From: CAZWDL01 sp964632995
GTDB taxonomy: Bacteria; Bacteroidota; Bacteroidia; Chitinophagales; Saprospiraceae
DNA: 64,000 bases
NCBI GenBank assembly: GCA_964632995.1
Contig: CAZWDL010000001.1
Span: 79,744 to 143,743, forward strand
Direction: 5' to 3'
Both the position numbers and the translations under genes were made by a program. The first letter of the stretch is position 1. Each line of letters starts with the position of its first letter. This document shows, in pieces, positions 36,988-46,169 of the stretch. The notes beneath the pieces are model-generated. The model saw only the letters and a list, made by a program, of their open reading frames with translations. It was not told the origin of the DNA and did no database searches.

Positions 36988-37305
36988 ATGGCATTTGAAT
37001 TTACCGATACGAACTTTCAGGAAACGGCGCTTGATACGGATGGCGTCGCCGTCATTGATTTCTGGGCCGAATGGTGTGGCCCCTGTCGCATTATCACGCC
37101 CATTATTCAGCAGCTTTCCGAAGAATACGAAGGAAAGGCTATCATTGGGAAAGTAAATGTGGATGACAACCCGGAAGTGGCTATGAAATACGGTATCCGC
37201 AGCATCCCGACCATCCTGATTCTGAAGAACGGCGAAGTAGTAGACAAGCATGTAGGTACGACCACCAAACAGGTGCTGGCCGACAAAATCGAATCGCACC
37301 TTTAA
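36988..37305 (+). CDS. trxA: Thioredoxin
   Basis: 105 residues, standard thioredoxin length. The active site WCGPC is at residues 29-33, and a cis-proline lies in the segment IRSIPTILIL. It reduces protein disulfides and receives electrons from thioredoxin reductase, encoded in this window at 41857. The ATG at 36988 follows a strong -7-like box. A DUF58 gene follows on the same strand at 37387. Confidence 0.96.
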   Translation: MAFEFTDTNFQETALDTDGVAVIDFWAEWCGPCRIITPIIQQLSEEYEGKAIIGKVNVDDNPEVAMKYGIRSIPTILILKNGEVVDKHVGTTTKQVLADKIESHL

Positions 37306-37386
37306 TTTGAGATAAAATTTAGCTACATTATGTCTCTGTTTTGCTTTGCCGGAACAGAGGCTTTTTTTTACCCGATTGAATGTAAT

Positions 37387-38316
37387 ATGAAATTATTAGA
37401 AAATTACGATGTACGCGATCTCGGCAATCTGGAGTTGCTTGCCAAGCAGGTGGTCGAGGGGTTTATTATCGGTTTGCATAAAAGTCCTTTTCACGGTTTC
37501 TCCGTCGAATTCGCCGAACACCGGCTTTACAACCAGGGAGAAGATACCAGAAATATCGATTGGAAGGTATATGCCCGTACTGATAAACTGTTTACCAAAC
37601 GTTTTGAAGAAGAGACGAACCTGCGCTGCCAGATCGTACTTGACGCTTCCTCTTCCATGTACTTTCCCGAGGTAACCAAAACAAGCGAGGCCTACATCAA
37701 TAAAATCCGTTTTTCTTCACTCGCAGCCGCCTCTTTAATGCATCTGCTGAAAAAGCAGCGCGACGCCTTTGGGCTCAGTATTTTTGACGAAGCCGTCAAC
37801 ATTCACAGCCGCTGTAAAAGCAGCACCGCCCACTACCGGCTAATGCTAACCTATTTGCAACAGCTGATCGATCATCCGGAACGCAACCGCTCCACTTCGG
37901 CCTCTCAGGCGCTGCACCAGATCGCTGACAGTATTCACAAGAGATCCATGGTCATCATCTTCAGCGATATGTTCGAACAGGGAGAAGAGACCGAGAAGTT
38001 GTTTAGCGCTCTGCAGCACCTGAAACACAACAAACACGAAGTGATTCTATTTCATGTGGTGGACAAATCAAAAGAAATCGACTTCGAATTTGAAAACCGC
38101 CCCTATCTGTTTATCGATATGGAAACCGGTGAACAAGTGCGGTTGCAATCCAATCAGGTCAAGGAACAATACGTGGAGCAGATGGCCAAATTTACGGAAA
38201 AACTGCGCCTGAAATGCATGCAATATCAGATCGATTTCGTGGAAGCCGATATTCACAAAGGATTCCGCAACATCCTGCAGTCCTACCTCGTGAAACGAGC
38301 CCGGATGCGGGTATAA
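37387..38316 (+). CDS. DUF58 domain protein
   Basis: About 309 residues from the ATG at 37387; an upstream start at 37330 would precede the conserved region. DUF58 signature segments are present: FHGFSVEFAEHRLYNQGED, RNIDWKVYARTDKLFTKRFEEE, and the von Willebrand-like LDASSSMYFP. Members usually sit next to MoxR ATPases and are linked to cofactor or surface protein assembly; here no MoxR gene is adjacent. Cytoplasmic. Confidence 0.88.
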   Translation: MKLLENYDVRDLGNLELLAKQVVEGFIIGLHKSPFHGFSVEFAEHRLYNQGEDTRNIDWKVYARTDKLFTKRFEEETNLRCQIVLDASSSMYFPEVTKTSEAYINKIRFSSLAAASLMHLLKKQRDAFGLSIFDEAVNIHSRCKSSTAHYRLMLTYLQQLIDHPERNRSTSASQALHQIADSIHKRSMVIIFSDMFEQGEETEKLFSALQHLKHNKHEVILFHVVDKSKEIDFEFENRPYLFIDMETGEQVRLQSNQVKEQYVEQMAKFTEKLRLKCMQYQIDFVEADIHKGFRNILQSYLVKRARMRV

Positions 38317-38418
38317 TTACTATTCGTTTCTCACCCCTCGCCTTCGCAGTTCCGCAGCCGGTTAAAATAGATGAAGTAGGAAAGGACTTCGGGAACTCAC
38401 AAATTAAAACCAACACTC

Positions 38419-38607
38419 ATGAGCAAGGAACTTATCAGAAGATCTGACAGGGCCATGGTCGCCGGCGTATGTGCCGGCCTGGCCGACTACCTTGGATGGA
38501 AAGTCAGCCATGTACGCATCCTGTATGTAGTCGTTTCACTTTTTAGCGCCGCTTTTCCCGGTTTGCTGGTGTATCTCATTCTGTGGTTGGTCATGCCGAA
38601 ACGTTGA
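38419..38607 (+). CDS. PspC domain protein
   Basis: 62 residues, a single PspC domain: RRSDRAMVAGVCAGLADYLG, then a membrane helix VVSLFSAAFPGLLVYLILWL. The conserved glycine-rich GVCAGLADYLG is diagnostic. PspC relates to envelope stress response, though short stand-alone versions in Bacteroidota have no proven role. Confidence 0.9.
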   Translation: MSKELIRRSDRAMVAGVCAGLADYLGWKVSHVRILYVVVSLFSAAFPGLLVYLILWLVMPKR

Positions 38608-38705
38608 GTAACGCCCGGACGGGCAGCGCCCCGGTTACGCGGTGCAATCCTGACCAACTGCTAAATCATTGTAATATCATTAACAATTAAGGACTTAAAC
38701 ATCCA

Positions 38706-39446
38706 ATGATCAAACTTTCCGACATTCCAAGCAGAGCCCCAAAGGACCTCAGCAAACACCTCGCCAAGCAGCAGACCAAACAACGGGTAGACCGGATCGG
38801 GGAGCTGCAGGAAATGCTTTACGCTCAGCAAAAACACAGCGTTTTAATTGTTCTACAGGGTATGGATGCCAGTGGTAAAGACGGCGCTGTGTCCAACCTC
38901 TTTGAAGAGTGCCACCCCGTTGGGCTGAAAGTCATCCCTTTTAAAAAACCTACTGAAGAGGAATTCGCCCACGACTTTCTATGGCGAATTCACCGGCAGG
39001 CGCCTCGTAAGGGAATGATCAATATTTTTCTCCGTTCTCATTACGAGGATGTGCTCATACAACGGGTGCACAACTGGATTGACGAGAAACATGCCCAACG
39101 CCGAATCGAATCGATCAACGCTTTCGAAGAATTGCTGGCCTACGATAATAACACGCTGATTCTCAAATTCTACCTGCACATATCCAAAGAGCAGCAGAAA
39201 GAAGAACTGCAGCAGCGCATTGATGAAGAGGACAAACACTGGAAACACAATTCCAACGACTGGCGGGAACGGAAATACTGGGATGACTATCGTCGATACT
39301 ATGAGGAAGTCATTAACAGCAGCCGGATTCCCTGGCGCATTATTCCGGTAGATCAGCGCTGGTACCGGGATTACGTCATGTCACAGGTCCTCGTCGAAGA
39401 ACTGGAAAAACTGGATCTGGCCTACCCGCCGCTGCCAAAAGAGTGA
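38706..39446 (+). CDS. ppk2: Polyphosphate kinase 2 family protein
   Basis: 246 residues. The Walker A motif GMDASGKDGA lies around residues 52-61; FEECHPVGLKVIPFKKPTEEE, DFLWRIHRQAPRKGMINIFL and HYEDVLIQRVHNW follow, and WRIIPVDQRWYRDY is near the end. PPK2 enzymes transfer phosphate between polyphosphate and nucleotides; the nucleotide preference (AMP, ADP or GDP) cannot be read from sequence alone. A single-domain member. Confidence 0.92.
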   Translation: MIKLSDIPSRAPKDLSKHLAKQQTKQRVDRIGELQEMLYAQQKHSVLIVLQGMDASGKDGAVSNLFEECHPVGLKVIPFKKPTEEEFAHDFLWRIHRQAPRKGMINIFLRSHYEDVLIQRVHNWIDEKHAQRRIESINAFEELLAYDNNTLILKFYLHISKEQQKEELQQRIDEEDKHWKHNSNDWRERKYWDDYRRYYEEVINSSRIPWRIIPVDQRWYRDYVMSQVLVEELEKLDLAYPPLPKE

Positions 39447-39524
39447 GTGGATGATTTCGCCGTTTTTCTGAACCAATACCCCCCTGTTTATCGTTGCTCA
39501 TATAAGAAAAAAAGAAGTTACCAT

Positions 39525-39914
39525 ATGCTGGAAAAAGTACGAGTCGATAAGTGGTTATGGAGTGTACGTATTTTCAAATCCCGAACACTGGCTACCAGCG
39601 CTTGTAAATCGGGAAAAGTCAAAATCGACGGCGTATCGCTAAAACCCTCTTATTCCCTGCAACGCGATGAAATTCTGGAAGTGCGGAAAAACGGCTTTAA
39701 TCTGCGCTTTAAGGTAGTTGATCTGTTGCAGAAACGCGTCGGCGCCCCTATCGCCCAGAATTGTTACGAAGATCTGACGCCGGAAGAAGAACTGAACAAG
39801 TACAACGACTGGTTTGTGGGCAAAGCTGCTCCGGAAAGAAGGAGCAAAGGCGCCGGCCGGCCTACGAAGAAAGAACGCCGGAAAATGGAAAAATTCAAGC
39901 GCAACCGGTTTTAA
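39525..39914 (+). CDS. S4-domain RNA-binding protein (Hsp15-like)
   Basis: About 129 residues from the ATG at 39525. The S4 domain covers the first two-thirds: VRVDKWLWSVRIFKSRTLA, then SACKSGKVKIDGVSLKPSYS. A basic tail (RRSKGAGRPTKKERRKMEKF) follows. Hsp15 (HslR) rescues stalled 50S subunits with tRNA; whether this protein does so is inference from the family. The upstream start at 39447 would extend without homology. A strong terminator follows. Confidence 0.88.
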   Translation: MLEKVRVDKWLWSVRIFKSRTLATSACKSGKVKIDGVSLKPSYSLQRDEILEVRKNGFNLRFKVVDLLQKRVGAPIAQNCYEDLTPEEELNKYNDWFVGKAAPERRSKGAGRPTKKERRKMEKFKRNRF

Positions 39915-39936
39915 GAAGGCGGAAGCCAGAAAAAAA

Positions 39937-39970
39937 ATCCCGGACTTTGAGGTGCCTCAAAGTCCGGGAT
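39937..39970. terminator. Perfect 16-bp bidirectional terminator
   Basis: ATCCCGGACTTTGAGG (39937-39952) pairs perfectly with CCTCAAAGTCCGGGAT (39955-39970), with A7 on the left and T-rich sequence on the right. It serves both the S4 gene and the convergent S8 protease gene. Confidence 0.95.
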
Positions 39971-39993
39971 TTTTTTTCTGGTATGCTTACCGA

Positions 39994-41532
39994 TCAGCGT
40001 TTTTCCATCAGCGACTGAACGGCGTGTTGCGGTTGGATAAGGCGGCCCGTTTCGCGGGTCGCTCTGGTTTTCGCACCTGTTTTGTCGAGAATTTGGTAAG
40101 CCTCTTCAGTGGTCAGATCCGGATCGAGGGATTTCAGCAATCCGAGCATGCCGGCAACGTAAGGGGTAGCCATGGAGGTGCCGCTGAAGGATGCGTATTT
40201 GCTGCCGGGAATAGTGGAGTAAATATTCACTCCGGGGGCAGCGATACCCATTTCGAGATCGGTAATATAGTTAGAAAATACGGCGCGGTTAACGGATTCA
40301 TCAACGGCGCTCACGCCGATTACGCCGGCAGCATTCACCGGAGCGAATTCTTTTGCATTGCGATTGGAGTTTCCGGCAGCGGCCACCACAATGGCGCCTT
40401 TCTTATTGGCGTACTTTACGGCCTTCTCGTATGCCCGCTGACGACTTTGGGTAGAGCGTCCGCCTAAGGACATAGAGATGACATCGGCATTTTTGTCCGC
40501 TGCTTCCAGCATGCCGTTAATAATGGAGCGTTGTGTGCCCGAACCGAGGGCGCTCAGCACCTTGATACTGGTCACCTGTACAAATTCGTTATTGCGTGAG
40601 AAGGAGGCCACCCCTACCCCATTATTGGAAACAGCCGCTGCGATACCGGCGCAATGCGTTCCGTGCCCACGGGGATCATTATCGTATTTAGACTGCGTGC
40701 TTTTATAATTATCCTGAAGATCCTCGTGTTCTGCATCAACTCCCGTATCGAGAATAGCAATCAACGCCTGACGCTTGGGTTTCACCTTATGCTTATCCAA
40801 ATAGGTATATAACTGATCGATCCCCATTTCTTTAAAGCCCCACAAGTACTCCAAACCCGGATCATCAATACCGAACTTGTCGCGAATATCGTCAGGCAAT
40901 TTGGCGGGAATATCAGGGTCTACCGTAATAACTTCGTTGGGTTCCACCCATTCCACGACGGGGGACTGGCTCAGGGCGCGTTCTATTTCCTGCAAGCGCT
41001 CTGCCTGCTGCTCAGGGATGTCGAGCACATAATAATCATCGAGGTCCGTAGCTTCGGGAAAGCTTAAGGTGAAAGCCGGTGCATAACGTATATCGTACTG
41101 TTCCATCAATTCATCGAGCGAAGCGATATCTTTCCCTTCCAGTATTTCAACGAGCAGTTCGCCGTGCTCATCCAGTTCCACAGCCGCAGGCGTCGTATAG
41201 GCCATGGTGGGTTGCAGATGATTTTTGTAATACCAGAACAGGACGATACCTAGCGCCATGAGCCCGAAAAAGAAAGCCGGGCGCTTGCGCACGAGAACCT
41301 GAAAGAGGAGTCCTGTTCCACCGATTAACAACAGGTCGCGGACCATCGCACTCATTTTCACCTCGAAAGGCAAAGCGGCGGCAAGCATGCTGATGAGGTA
41401 AATACCAAGTCCTGCAAAAAGCAGGAAGCGGAACAGACGGCTTATATCAGTCCGGCGCTGGAAGTAAAACCAGCCCACCAGGGCGAGGGTACTTATCAGA
41501 AAGCCGGCAGCGTAGAACGGAAAAGCAAGCAT
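39994..41532 (-). CDS. Membrane-anchored subtilisin-like serine protease (S8)
   Basis: 512 residues. The N-terminus has four predicted membrane helices (for example YAAGFLISTLALVGWFYF; FRFLLFAGLGIYLISMLAAA), then an inhibitor-like prodomain (ALSQSPVVEWVEPNEVI), then a subtilase domain with the catalytic triad: Asp in ILDTGVD near residue 261, His in GHGTHCAG near 293 and Ser in GTSMATPYVAG near 450. Four N-terminal helices ahead of a subtilase are unusual and would tether the protease to the inner membrane, with the catalytic domain on the periplasmic or cytosolic face depending on topology. Neighbours give no clue to a substrate. Confidence 0.92.
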   Translation of the reverse strand: MLAFPFYAAGFLISTLALVGWFYFQRRTDISRLFRFLLFAGLGIYLISMLAAALPFEVKMSAMVRDLLLIGGTGLLFQVLVRKRPAFFFGLMALGIVLFWYYKNHLQPTMAYTTPAAVELDEHGELLVEILEGKDIASLDELMEQYDIRYAPAFTLSFPEATDLDDYYVLDIPEQQAERLQEIERALSQSPVVEWVEPNEVITVDPDIPAKLPDDIRDKFGIDDPGLEYLWGFKEMGIDQLYTYLDKHKVKPKRQALIAILDTGVDAEHEDLQDNYKSTQSKYDNDPRGHGTHCAGIAAAVSNNGVGVASFSRNNEFVQVTSIKVLSALGSGTQRSIINGMLEAADKNADVISMSLGGRSTQSRQRAYEKAVKYANKKGAIVVAAAGNSNRNAKEFAPVNAAGVIGVSAVDESVNRAVFSNYITDLEMGIAAPGVNIYSTIPGSKYASFSGTSMATPYVAGMLGLLKSLDPDLTTEEAYQILDKTGAKTRATRETGRLIQPQHAVQSLMEKR

Positions 41533-41856
41533 GGAACGAGTTTTTTTATAAAGCTACATTAAAGCAAACGAAGATGCAAATAGCTATTAATAACAACGTC
41601 ATTTAATCGACCAGAGTTGACTTTACCGTTCCGAAAACACGCTGTCTGGTCCTGAATACGCTCCTTTGCAGAAAGTAAGTATGATAGTTCAACCTGAAGC
41701 AACTGTCTTGTGTTCTTACATTTTGATTCTATTGTGATACAAATTACAAGAGGACGACGCTTTAAATTATTATTTTTGCAGCGCAAAACGCATATGAGCC
41801 GCTCATCCTTGTGTTGTTGCAAGAAAAATTAACGAAGACCAATAAACGAAAGACGA
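41533..41856. other. Intergenic region, 324 bases
   Basis: Divergent spacer between the S8 protease and trxB. It contains a promoter-like TATTTTTG at 41771-41778. A minus-strand open frame here shows no coding-like properties. Confidence 0.6.
41771..41778 (+). promoter_or_regulatory. Bacteroidota-type -7 box upstream of trxB
   Basis: TATTTTTG, followed by CAGC as at trxA (TATTTTTG then CAAC). The -33 element is not clear. It would begin the trxB transcript about 70 bases upstream of its ATG. The parallel with trxA suggests similar control, but this is inference. Confidence 0.45.
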
Positions 41857-42801
41857 ATGGCTGAAGCACCAGAAAAAATAAATTGTGTGATAATCGGTTC
41901 CGGCCCCGCCGGCTACACAGCCGCCGTTTATGCTGCCCGCGCCAACATGGAACCTGTACTGTTTACAGGAAAGGAACCAGGCGGACAATTGATGATTACG
42001 ACCGATGTCGAAAACTATCCCGGGTATCCGGAAGGCATCATGGGACCTCAGATGATGGAAGACTTTCGCAAGCAGTCAGAACGGTTCGGAACGGATATCC
42101 GTTACGAGATGATCGAGAAGGTATCTTTTGAAGGCTCCACCCATAAAATATGGACGGAAAGCGGTCATGAGATCGAAGCCGAGAGTATTATCATTTCCAC
42201 GGGCGCCAGCGCCAAGTGGCTGGGACTGGAGTCAGAGAAACGACTGACGAACAAAGGCGTATCGGCCTGTGCCGTTTGTGACGGATTCTTTTTCCGCGGG
42301 CAGGAAGTCGCCGTTGTCGGTGGCGGTGATACGGCCGCTGAAGAATCGCTTTATCTGTCCAAACTTTGTCCCAAAGTGCACCTGCTTGTCCGCCGTGATG
42401 AAATGCGAGCATCCAGAATTATGCAGGAGCGCGTTTTTAAAGCCGAAAATATCATCGTACATTGGAACACGGAAACTGAAGAGATCCTGGGCGAGGAAGA
42501 AGTGACGGGGGTCCGGGTGTTCAACAATAAAACACAGGAAAAGAAAGAAATTCCCGTCAGTGGTTTTTTTGTCGCCATCGGTCACAAACCCAATACCGAT
42601 ATCTTTAAAGACTGGCTCGAAATGGATCCCGCCGGATACATTATCACCAAAAACGGGAGCACCCACACGAATGTAGAGGGCGTTTTCGCCAGTGGCGACG
42701 CTCAGGACAACGTTTACCGGCAGGCGGTCACCGCCGCCGGCACGGGCTGTATGGCCGCCCTGGATGCGGAGCGTTACCTGGCCGCTAAAGGTGTTATTTA
42801 G
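41857..42801 (+). CDS. trxB: Thioredoxin reductase
   Basis: 314 residues, normal length. FAD-binding GSGPAGYTAAVYAARAN near residues 13-29, redox-active CAVCDG at 138-143, NADPH-binding VVGGGDTAAEESLYL and the C-terminal GVFASGDAQDNVYRQ. It reduces thioredoxin (trxA in this window) with NADPH. Hairpin repeats separate it from the fba gene downstream on the same strand. Confidence 0.96.
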   Translation: MAEAPEKINCVIIGSGPAGYTAAVYAARANMEPVLFTGKEPGGQLMITTDVENYPGYPEGIMGPQMMEDFRKQSERFGTDIRYEMIEKVSFEGSTHKIWTESGHEIEAESIIISTGASAKWLGLESEKRLTNKGVSACAVCDGFFFRGQEVAVVGGGDTAAEESLYLSKLCPKVHLLVRRDEMRASRIMQERVFKAENIIVHWNTETEEILGEEEVTGVRVFNNKTQEKKEIPVSGFFVAIGHKPNTDIFKDWLEMDPAGYIITKNGSTHTNVEGVFASGDAQDNVYRQAVTAAGTGCMAALDAERYLAAKGVI

Positions 42802-42809
42802 AGGATTGA

Positions 42810-42845
42810 GTGATTGGTTGATTGTAGATCCAATCAACCAATCAC
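42810..42845. repeat. Intergenic inverted repeat built of GATT/ATCAACC units
   Basis: GTGATTGGTTGATTG (42810-42824) pairs perfectly with CAATCAACCAATCAC (42831-42845); loop TAGATC. Downstream are further related words (CAACCAATGAACTAATCAACC). No T-run follows. It may be a dispersed intergenic repeat. Confidence 0.8.
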
Positions 42846-42893
42846 CCGGTCTCAACCAATGAACTAATCAACCACTTCCTAAATTCCCTATTT

Positions 42894-43976
42894 ATGACTA
42901 CTGAAACGAAAACCCGCTTCCGTCCAGGTGTGCTGTACGGTGATGAGGTTACAGAACTTTTGAATTATGCCAACGAAAACGATTTTGCTCTTCCGGCGGT
43001 CAACGTCGTGGGAACGAACTCTATAAACGCAGTGATGGAAACCGCCCGGGAGGTCAACTCTCCGGTAATCATTCAGTTTTCGAACGGCGGCGCCGGCTTT
43101 TTTGCCGGCAAGGGGCTCTCGAACGACAAGCAGAAAGCCGCTGTTTTAGGAGCTATCTCCGGCGCCATGCACGTGCATACCCTCGCCAAGGCTTACGGGG
43201 TGACGGTTCTTCTACATACCGATCACTGTGCCCGCAAGTTACTTCCCTGGATAGACGGCCTACTGGAGGCCGGCGAAAAGTTTTACGAGTCACGAGGCTA
43301 TCCTCTCTTCAGCTCTCACATGATCGACTTGTCGGAAGAGCCCATCGAAGAGAATGTCGAAACCTGTGTTGAGTACCTGGAACGCATGTCCAAAATCGGC
43401 ATGACGCTGGAAATTGAACTCGGCGTGACCGGAGGGGAAGAAGATGGTGTGGACAATACGCAAATCGACAATGCCCGCCTGTACACCCAGCCGGAAGAAG
43501 TGGCTTATGCCTATGAGAAGCTCAAAGCCGTCAGCGAGCGCTTTACCGTAGCGGCAGCTTTCGGCAACGTCCACGGCGTGTACAAGCCCGGCAACGTAGA
43601 ACTCAAACCTGTCATTCTGAAGAACTCTCAGGAGCATATCAAAGAGAAGTTCAACACGGAGGAGCAGCCCATCAACTTCGTCTTCCACGGCGGATCCGGC
43701 TCTTCCCGGGAAGAAATCCGCGAAGCGATCGAATACGGAGCCGTAAAAATGAATATCGATACGGATATGCAGTGGGCATTCTGGAAAGGCGTTCGTGATT
43801 ATTACGAAGATAAACGGGATTATCTGCAGCAGCAGATCGGCAACCCCGAAGGCGATGACGTACCCAATAAAAAGTATTACGATCCCCGCAAGTGGCTGAG
43901 GGCGGCTGAAGAAACTTTTGTCGAGCGTCTGAAAACGGCCTTCGAAGATCTCAACTGCATCAATCGCAATCAGTAG
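42894..43976 (+). CDS. fbaA: Class II fructose-bisphosphate aldolase
   Basis: 360 residues, the long class II A type. Zinc-binding HTDHC near residue 109 (HTDHCARKLLPWIDGLLEAG), then LEIELGVTGGEEDGVDN, GNVHGVYKPGNVELKP and FVFHGGSGSSREEIREA are diagnostic. It splits fructose 1,6-bisphosphate in glycolysis and makes it in gluconeogenesis. Confidence 0.95.
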   Translation: MTTETKTRFRPGVLYGDEVTELLNYANENDFALPAVNVVGTNSINAVMETAREVNSPVIIQFSNGGAGFFAGKGLSNDKQKAAVLGAISGAMHVHTLAKAYGVTVLLHTDHCARKLLPWIDGLLEAGEKFYESRGYPLFSSHMIDLSEEPIEENVETCVEYLERMSKIGMTLEIELGVTGGEEDGVDNTQIDNARLYTQPEEVAYAYEKLKAVSERFTVAAAFGNVHGVYKPGNVELKPVILKNSQEHIKEKFNTEEQPINFVFHGGSGSSREEIREAIEYGAVKMNIDTDMQWAFWKGVRDYYEDKRDYLQQQIGNPEGDDVPNKKYYDPRKWLRAAEETFVERLKTAFEDLNCINRNQ

Positions 43977-43986
43977 CTTTTCTCAA

Positions 43987-44021
43987 TTCCCGGTGCGCCG
44001 TGGCTAATGGCGCACCGGGAA
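43987..44021. terminator. Stem-loop between convergent fbaA and dnaG
   Basis: TTCCCGGTGCGCC pairs perfectly with GGCGCACCGGGAA (13 bp, 9-base loop). It has no long T-run, so termination strength is uncertain, but its position between convergent genes fits a terminator. Confidence 0.6.
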
Positions 44022-44067
44022 CCTTCCTGTGAACTAACCACCGGCTGCAGGCCAGAAGTTTTTTCGC

Positions 44068-46041
44068 TTAACTATAAATAATAGTGCCGAGCTGGGCGGC
44101 CAGTTCATTTCTTACCTGTTGCAGGCGCTGATGCGCTTTCATGCGATCATTTACTTCTTCTTCATCCCCCCGCACAGCCGCCTCTTTAATTTTTTGCCTG
44201 TTTTCTCTCAACAGGCGCTCAATTTTGCGTTGCCGGAAACGGCGGACCGAATAGAGCGCGTCTTCGTAGAAATTCTCGTCCGGCATCTTCTGCATTTGCA
44301 GAAAAATATCCCACTTTTTTTCCCAGTTGTGACTGTACTCTACCGGAGTGGTATTGAGATTAATCGCAAGCTGCTGAATCTTCTCCTCGGGGTGATTGGC
44401 AAAGTGGGCAAAGTTTATCGGCTTGCCATGCAGCAGTAACTGCCGGCATTCCTGTACAATGCGCTGGTACATTTGGTTATCGAACTCGTTGAAAACATCC
44501 TCGAGGTTGCCCAGAATAAACTGCGCCACCGTTATTTCCTCCTCGGCGTCAAATATTTTATCCCCTCCGCTTACCAGAATACGGACGATATCTTTTTCCT
44601 GAAATTCATCCCCTGTATTTTTCGGTGATTCGCCGGGAAGCGCTTCCTGCTGATGGGCTTTGGTTTCTGCCTCCGGCACTGTGGGGGTGGAGGTTTCGGG
44701 CGTGTCGCGTCGGTTTTGCCGTTGATCCTGCCGTTGTCGCTTCCTCAGTTCCTGGGAGACGACCTTATTCGTTTCATTGACCAGGAGCTGCTCCTCCACG
44801 TCAACCACTCTGGCGCATTCCTTAATAAAAAGAGAGCGCTTCAGCGGATCCGGGATGCGAGCGATGCTGCTGACGATATCCTTGATAGCATGGGTTTTCT
44901 TGACAGGGTCGCCCGTGGCGTCCTTAAGCAGTAAATCGGCTTTGAAAAGGATAAAATCCTTGGCTTCCTGATCGATGTAAGCTTTAAAGGCTTTAGCGCC
45001 TAAGGATTGCAGATAGGAATCGGGATCTTCACCTTCCGGCAGCATTACAACGCTGACGTTGAGCCCCTGGGCCAGCACCAGGTCGAGCCCGCGCAAGGCA
45101 GCCTTAGTACCGGCGTAATCGCCGTCGTACAGAATTTTGATGTTATCGGAATAGCGTTTGATGAGTCCGATCTGTTCCTGGGTCAGTGAAGTCCCGGAAG
45201 AAGCCACCACATTTTCTATACCGGCCTGATGCAATGAAAGAACATCCGTATAGCCTTCCACCAGGATGCATTCATCCTGCCGGCGGATGGATTGTTTGGC
45301 AAAGTAGGCGCCGTACAACACCCGGCTTTTAGTGTAAACTTCCGTTTCCGGGGTATTGATGTATTTAGGTGCCTTGATATCCTTGTTGAGAATGCGGCCG
45401 CCGAACCCGATGACTTTACCCGAAAGGTTGTGAATAGCGAACATCACCCGGTCGCGGAAAAAATCCCGGTCGTACTTGCTCGTCAGACCCAGTTTGCGGA
45501 GCAACTCGATATCGTAGCCCAGGCTGATTGCTTTTTGAGTGAAGGCATTCTTCTGGTTAGGGGCGTAACCGAGTCCAAACTTTTTAATTGTTTCCTCCCG
45601 AAATCCCCTGTCCTTAAAATAGTGAAGGGCCACGCTTTTACCGCGGTCTGTTTCAAAGAGCTGTTGCTGGTAGAAATCGCGCGCAAACTGATTGAGGAGG
45701 TAAAGGCTTTCGAAGTATTGCCGTTGTTCCCGGGCCTCATCGGTATCGCCGGTTTCTTCAAGCTCGATGCCGTATTTTTTCGCCAGATAACGCAGCGCCT
45801 CCGGGAAAGACATCTGCTCGTGCTCCATTAAAAAGTTGACCGCATTGCCGCCCCGGTCGCAACCGAAGCACTTATAGATATTTTTGGAGGGAGAAACGGC
45901 GAAGGAAGGCGTCTTTTCACTGTGAAACGGGCAAAGTCCGATCAGATTGGAACCCCGGCGTTTGAGATTGACAAACTCCTGAACCACATCTTCTATTTTT
46001 GCCGTATCCAGTATTTCCTGAACACTCTTTTCAGCTATCAC
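44068..46041 (-). CDS. dnaG: DNA primase
   Basis: 657 residues. A CHC2-type zinc finger (Cys37, His40, Cys58, Cys61; motif CPFHSEKTPSF) is followed by the RNA-polymerase-like core with YAPNQKNAFTQKAI, VIGFGGRIL, the TOPRIM segments ECILVEGYTDVLSLHQAGIE and ILYDGDYAGTKAALRG, and a C-terminal helicase-binding part. It synthesises RNA primers for replication. The start appears to be GTG at 46041. A low-complexity, Gln- and Arg-rich linker lies near residues 430-475. It is followed at a distance by fbaA in convergent orientation. Confidence 0.97.
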   Translation of the reverse strand: MIAEKSVQEILDTAKIEDVVQEFVNLKRRGSNLIGLCPFHSEKTPSFAVSPSKNIYKCFGCDRGGNAVNFLMEHEQMSFPEALRYLAKKYGIELEETGDTDEAREQRQYFESLYLLNQFARDFYQQQLFETDRGKSVALHYFKDRGFREETIKKFGLGYAPNQKNAFTQKAISLGYDIELLRKLGLTSKYDRDFFRDRVMFAIHNLSGKVIGFGGRILNKDIKAPKYINTPETEVYTKSRVLYGAYFAKQSIRRQDECILVEGYTDVLSLHQAGIENVVASSGTSLTQEQIGLIKRYSDNIKILYDGDYAGTKAALRGLDLVLAQGLNVSVVMLPEGEDPDSYLQSLGAKAFKAYIDQEAKDFILFKADLLLKDATGDPVKKTHAIKDIVSSIARIPDPLKRSLFIKECARVVDVEEQLLVNETNKVVSQELRKRQRQDQRQNRRDTPETSTPTVPEAETKAHQQEALPGESPKNTGDEFQEKDIVRILVSGGDKIFDAEEEITVAQFILGNLEDVFNEFDNQMYQRIVQECRQLLLHGKPINFAHFANHPEEKIQQLAINLNTTPVEYSHNWEKKWDIFLQMQKMPDENFYEDALYSVRRFRQRKIERLLRENRQKIKEAAVRGDEEEVNDRMKAHQRLQQVRNELAAQLGTIIYS

Positions 46042-46169
46042 GCAATTGGTTTTTCTTTCAAGTTAGCAATTTTCTACAAATCCCGGTAGAACCAGGATGC
46101 TCGAAGGCTTGAAAAGTTTCACCTATTACTTCCCGACAACGGGAAATGATAAGCCGTTTTAGAGCATGT

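Noticed and set aside
41559..41822. 87-codon minus-strand frame upstream of trxB
   Set aside because: Overlaps the trxB promoter region, has odd composition and no motif; likely chance.
42802..42893. CRISPR-like repeat cluster
   Set aside because: Only one hairpin and loosely related words; no regular repeat-spacer pattern.
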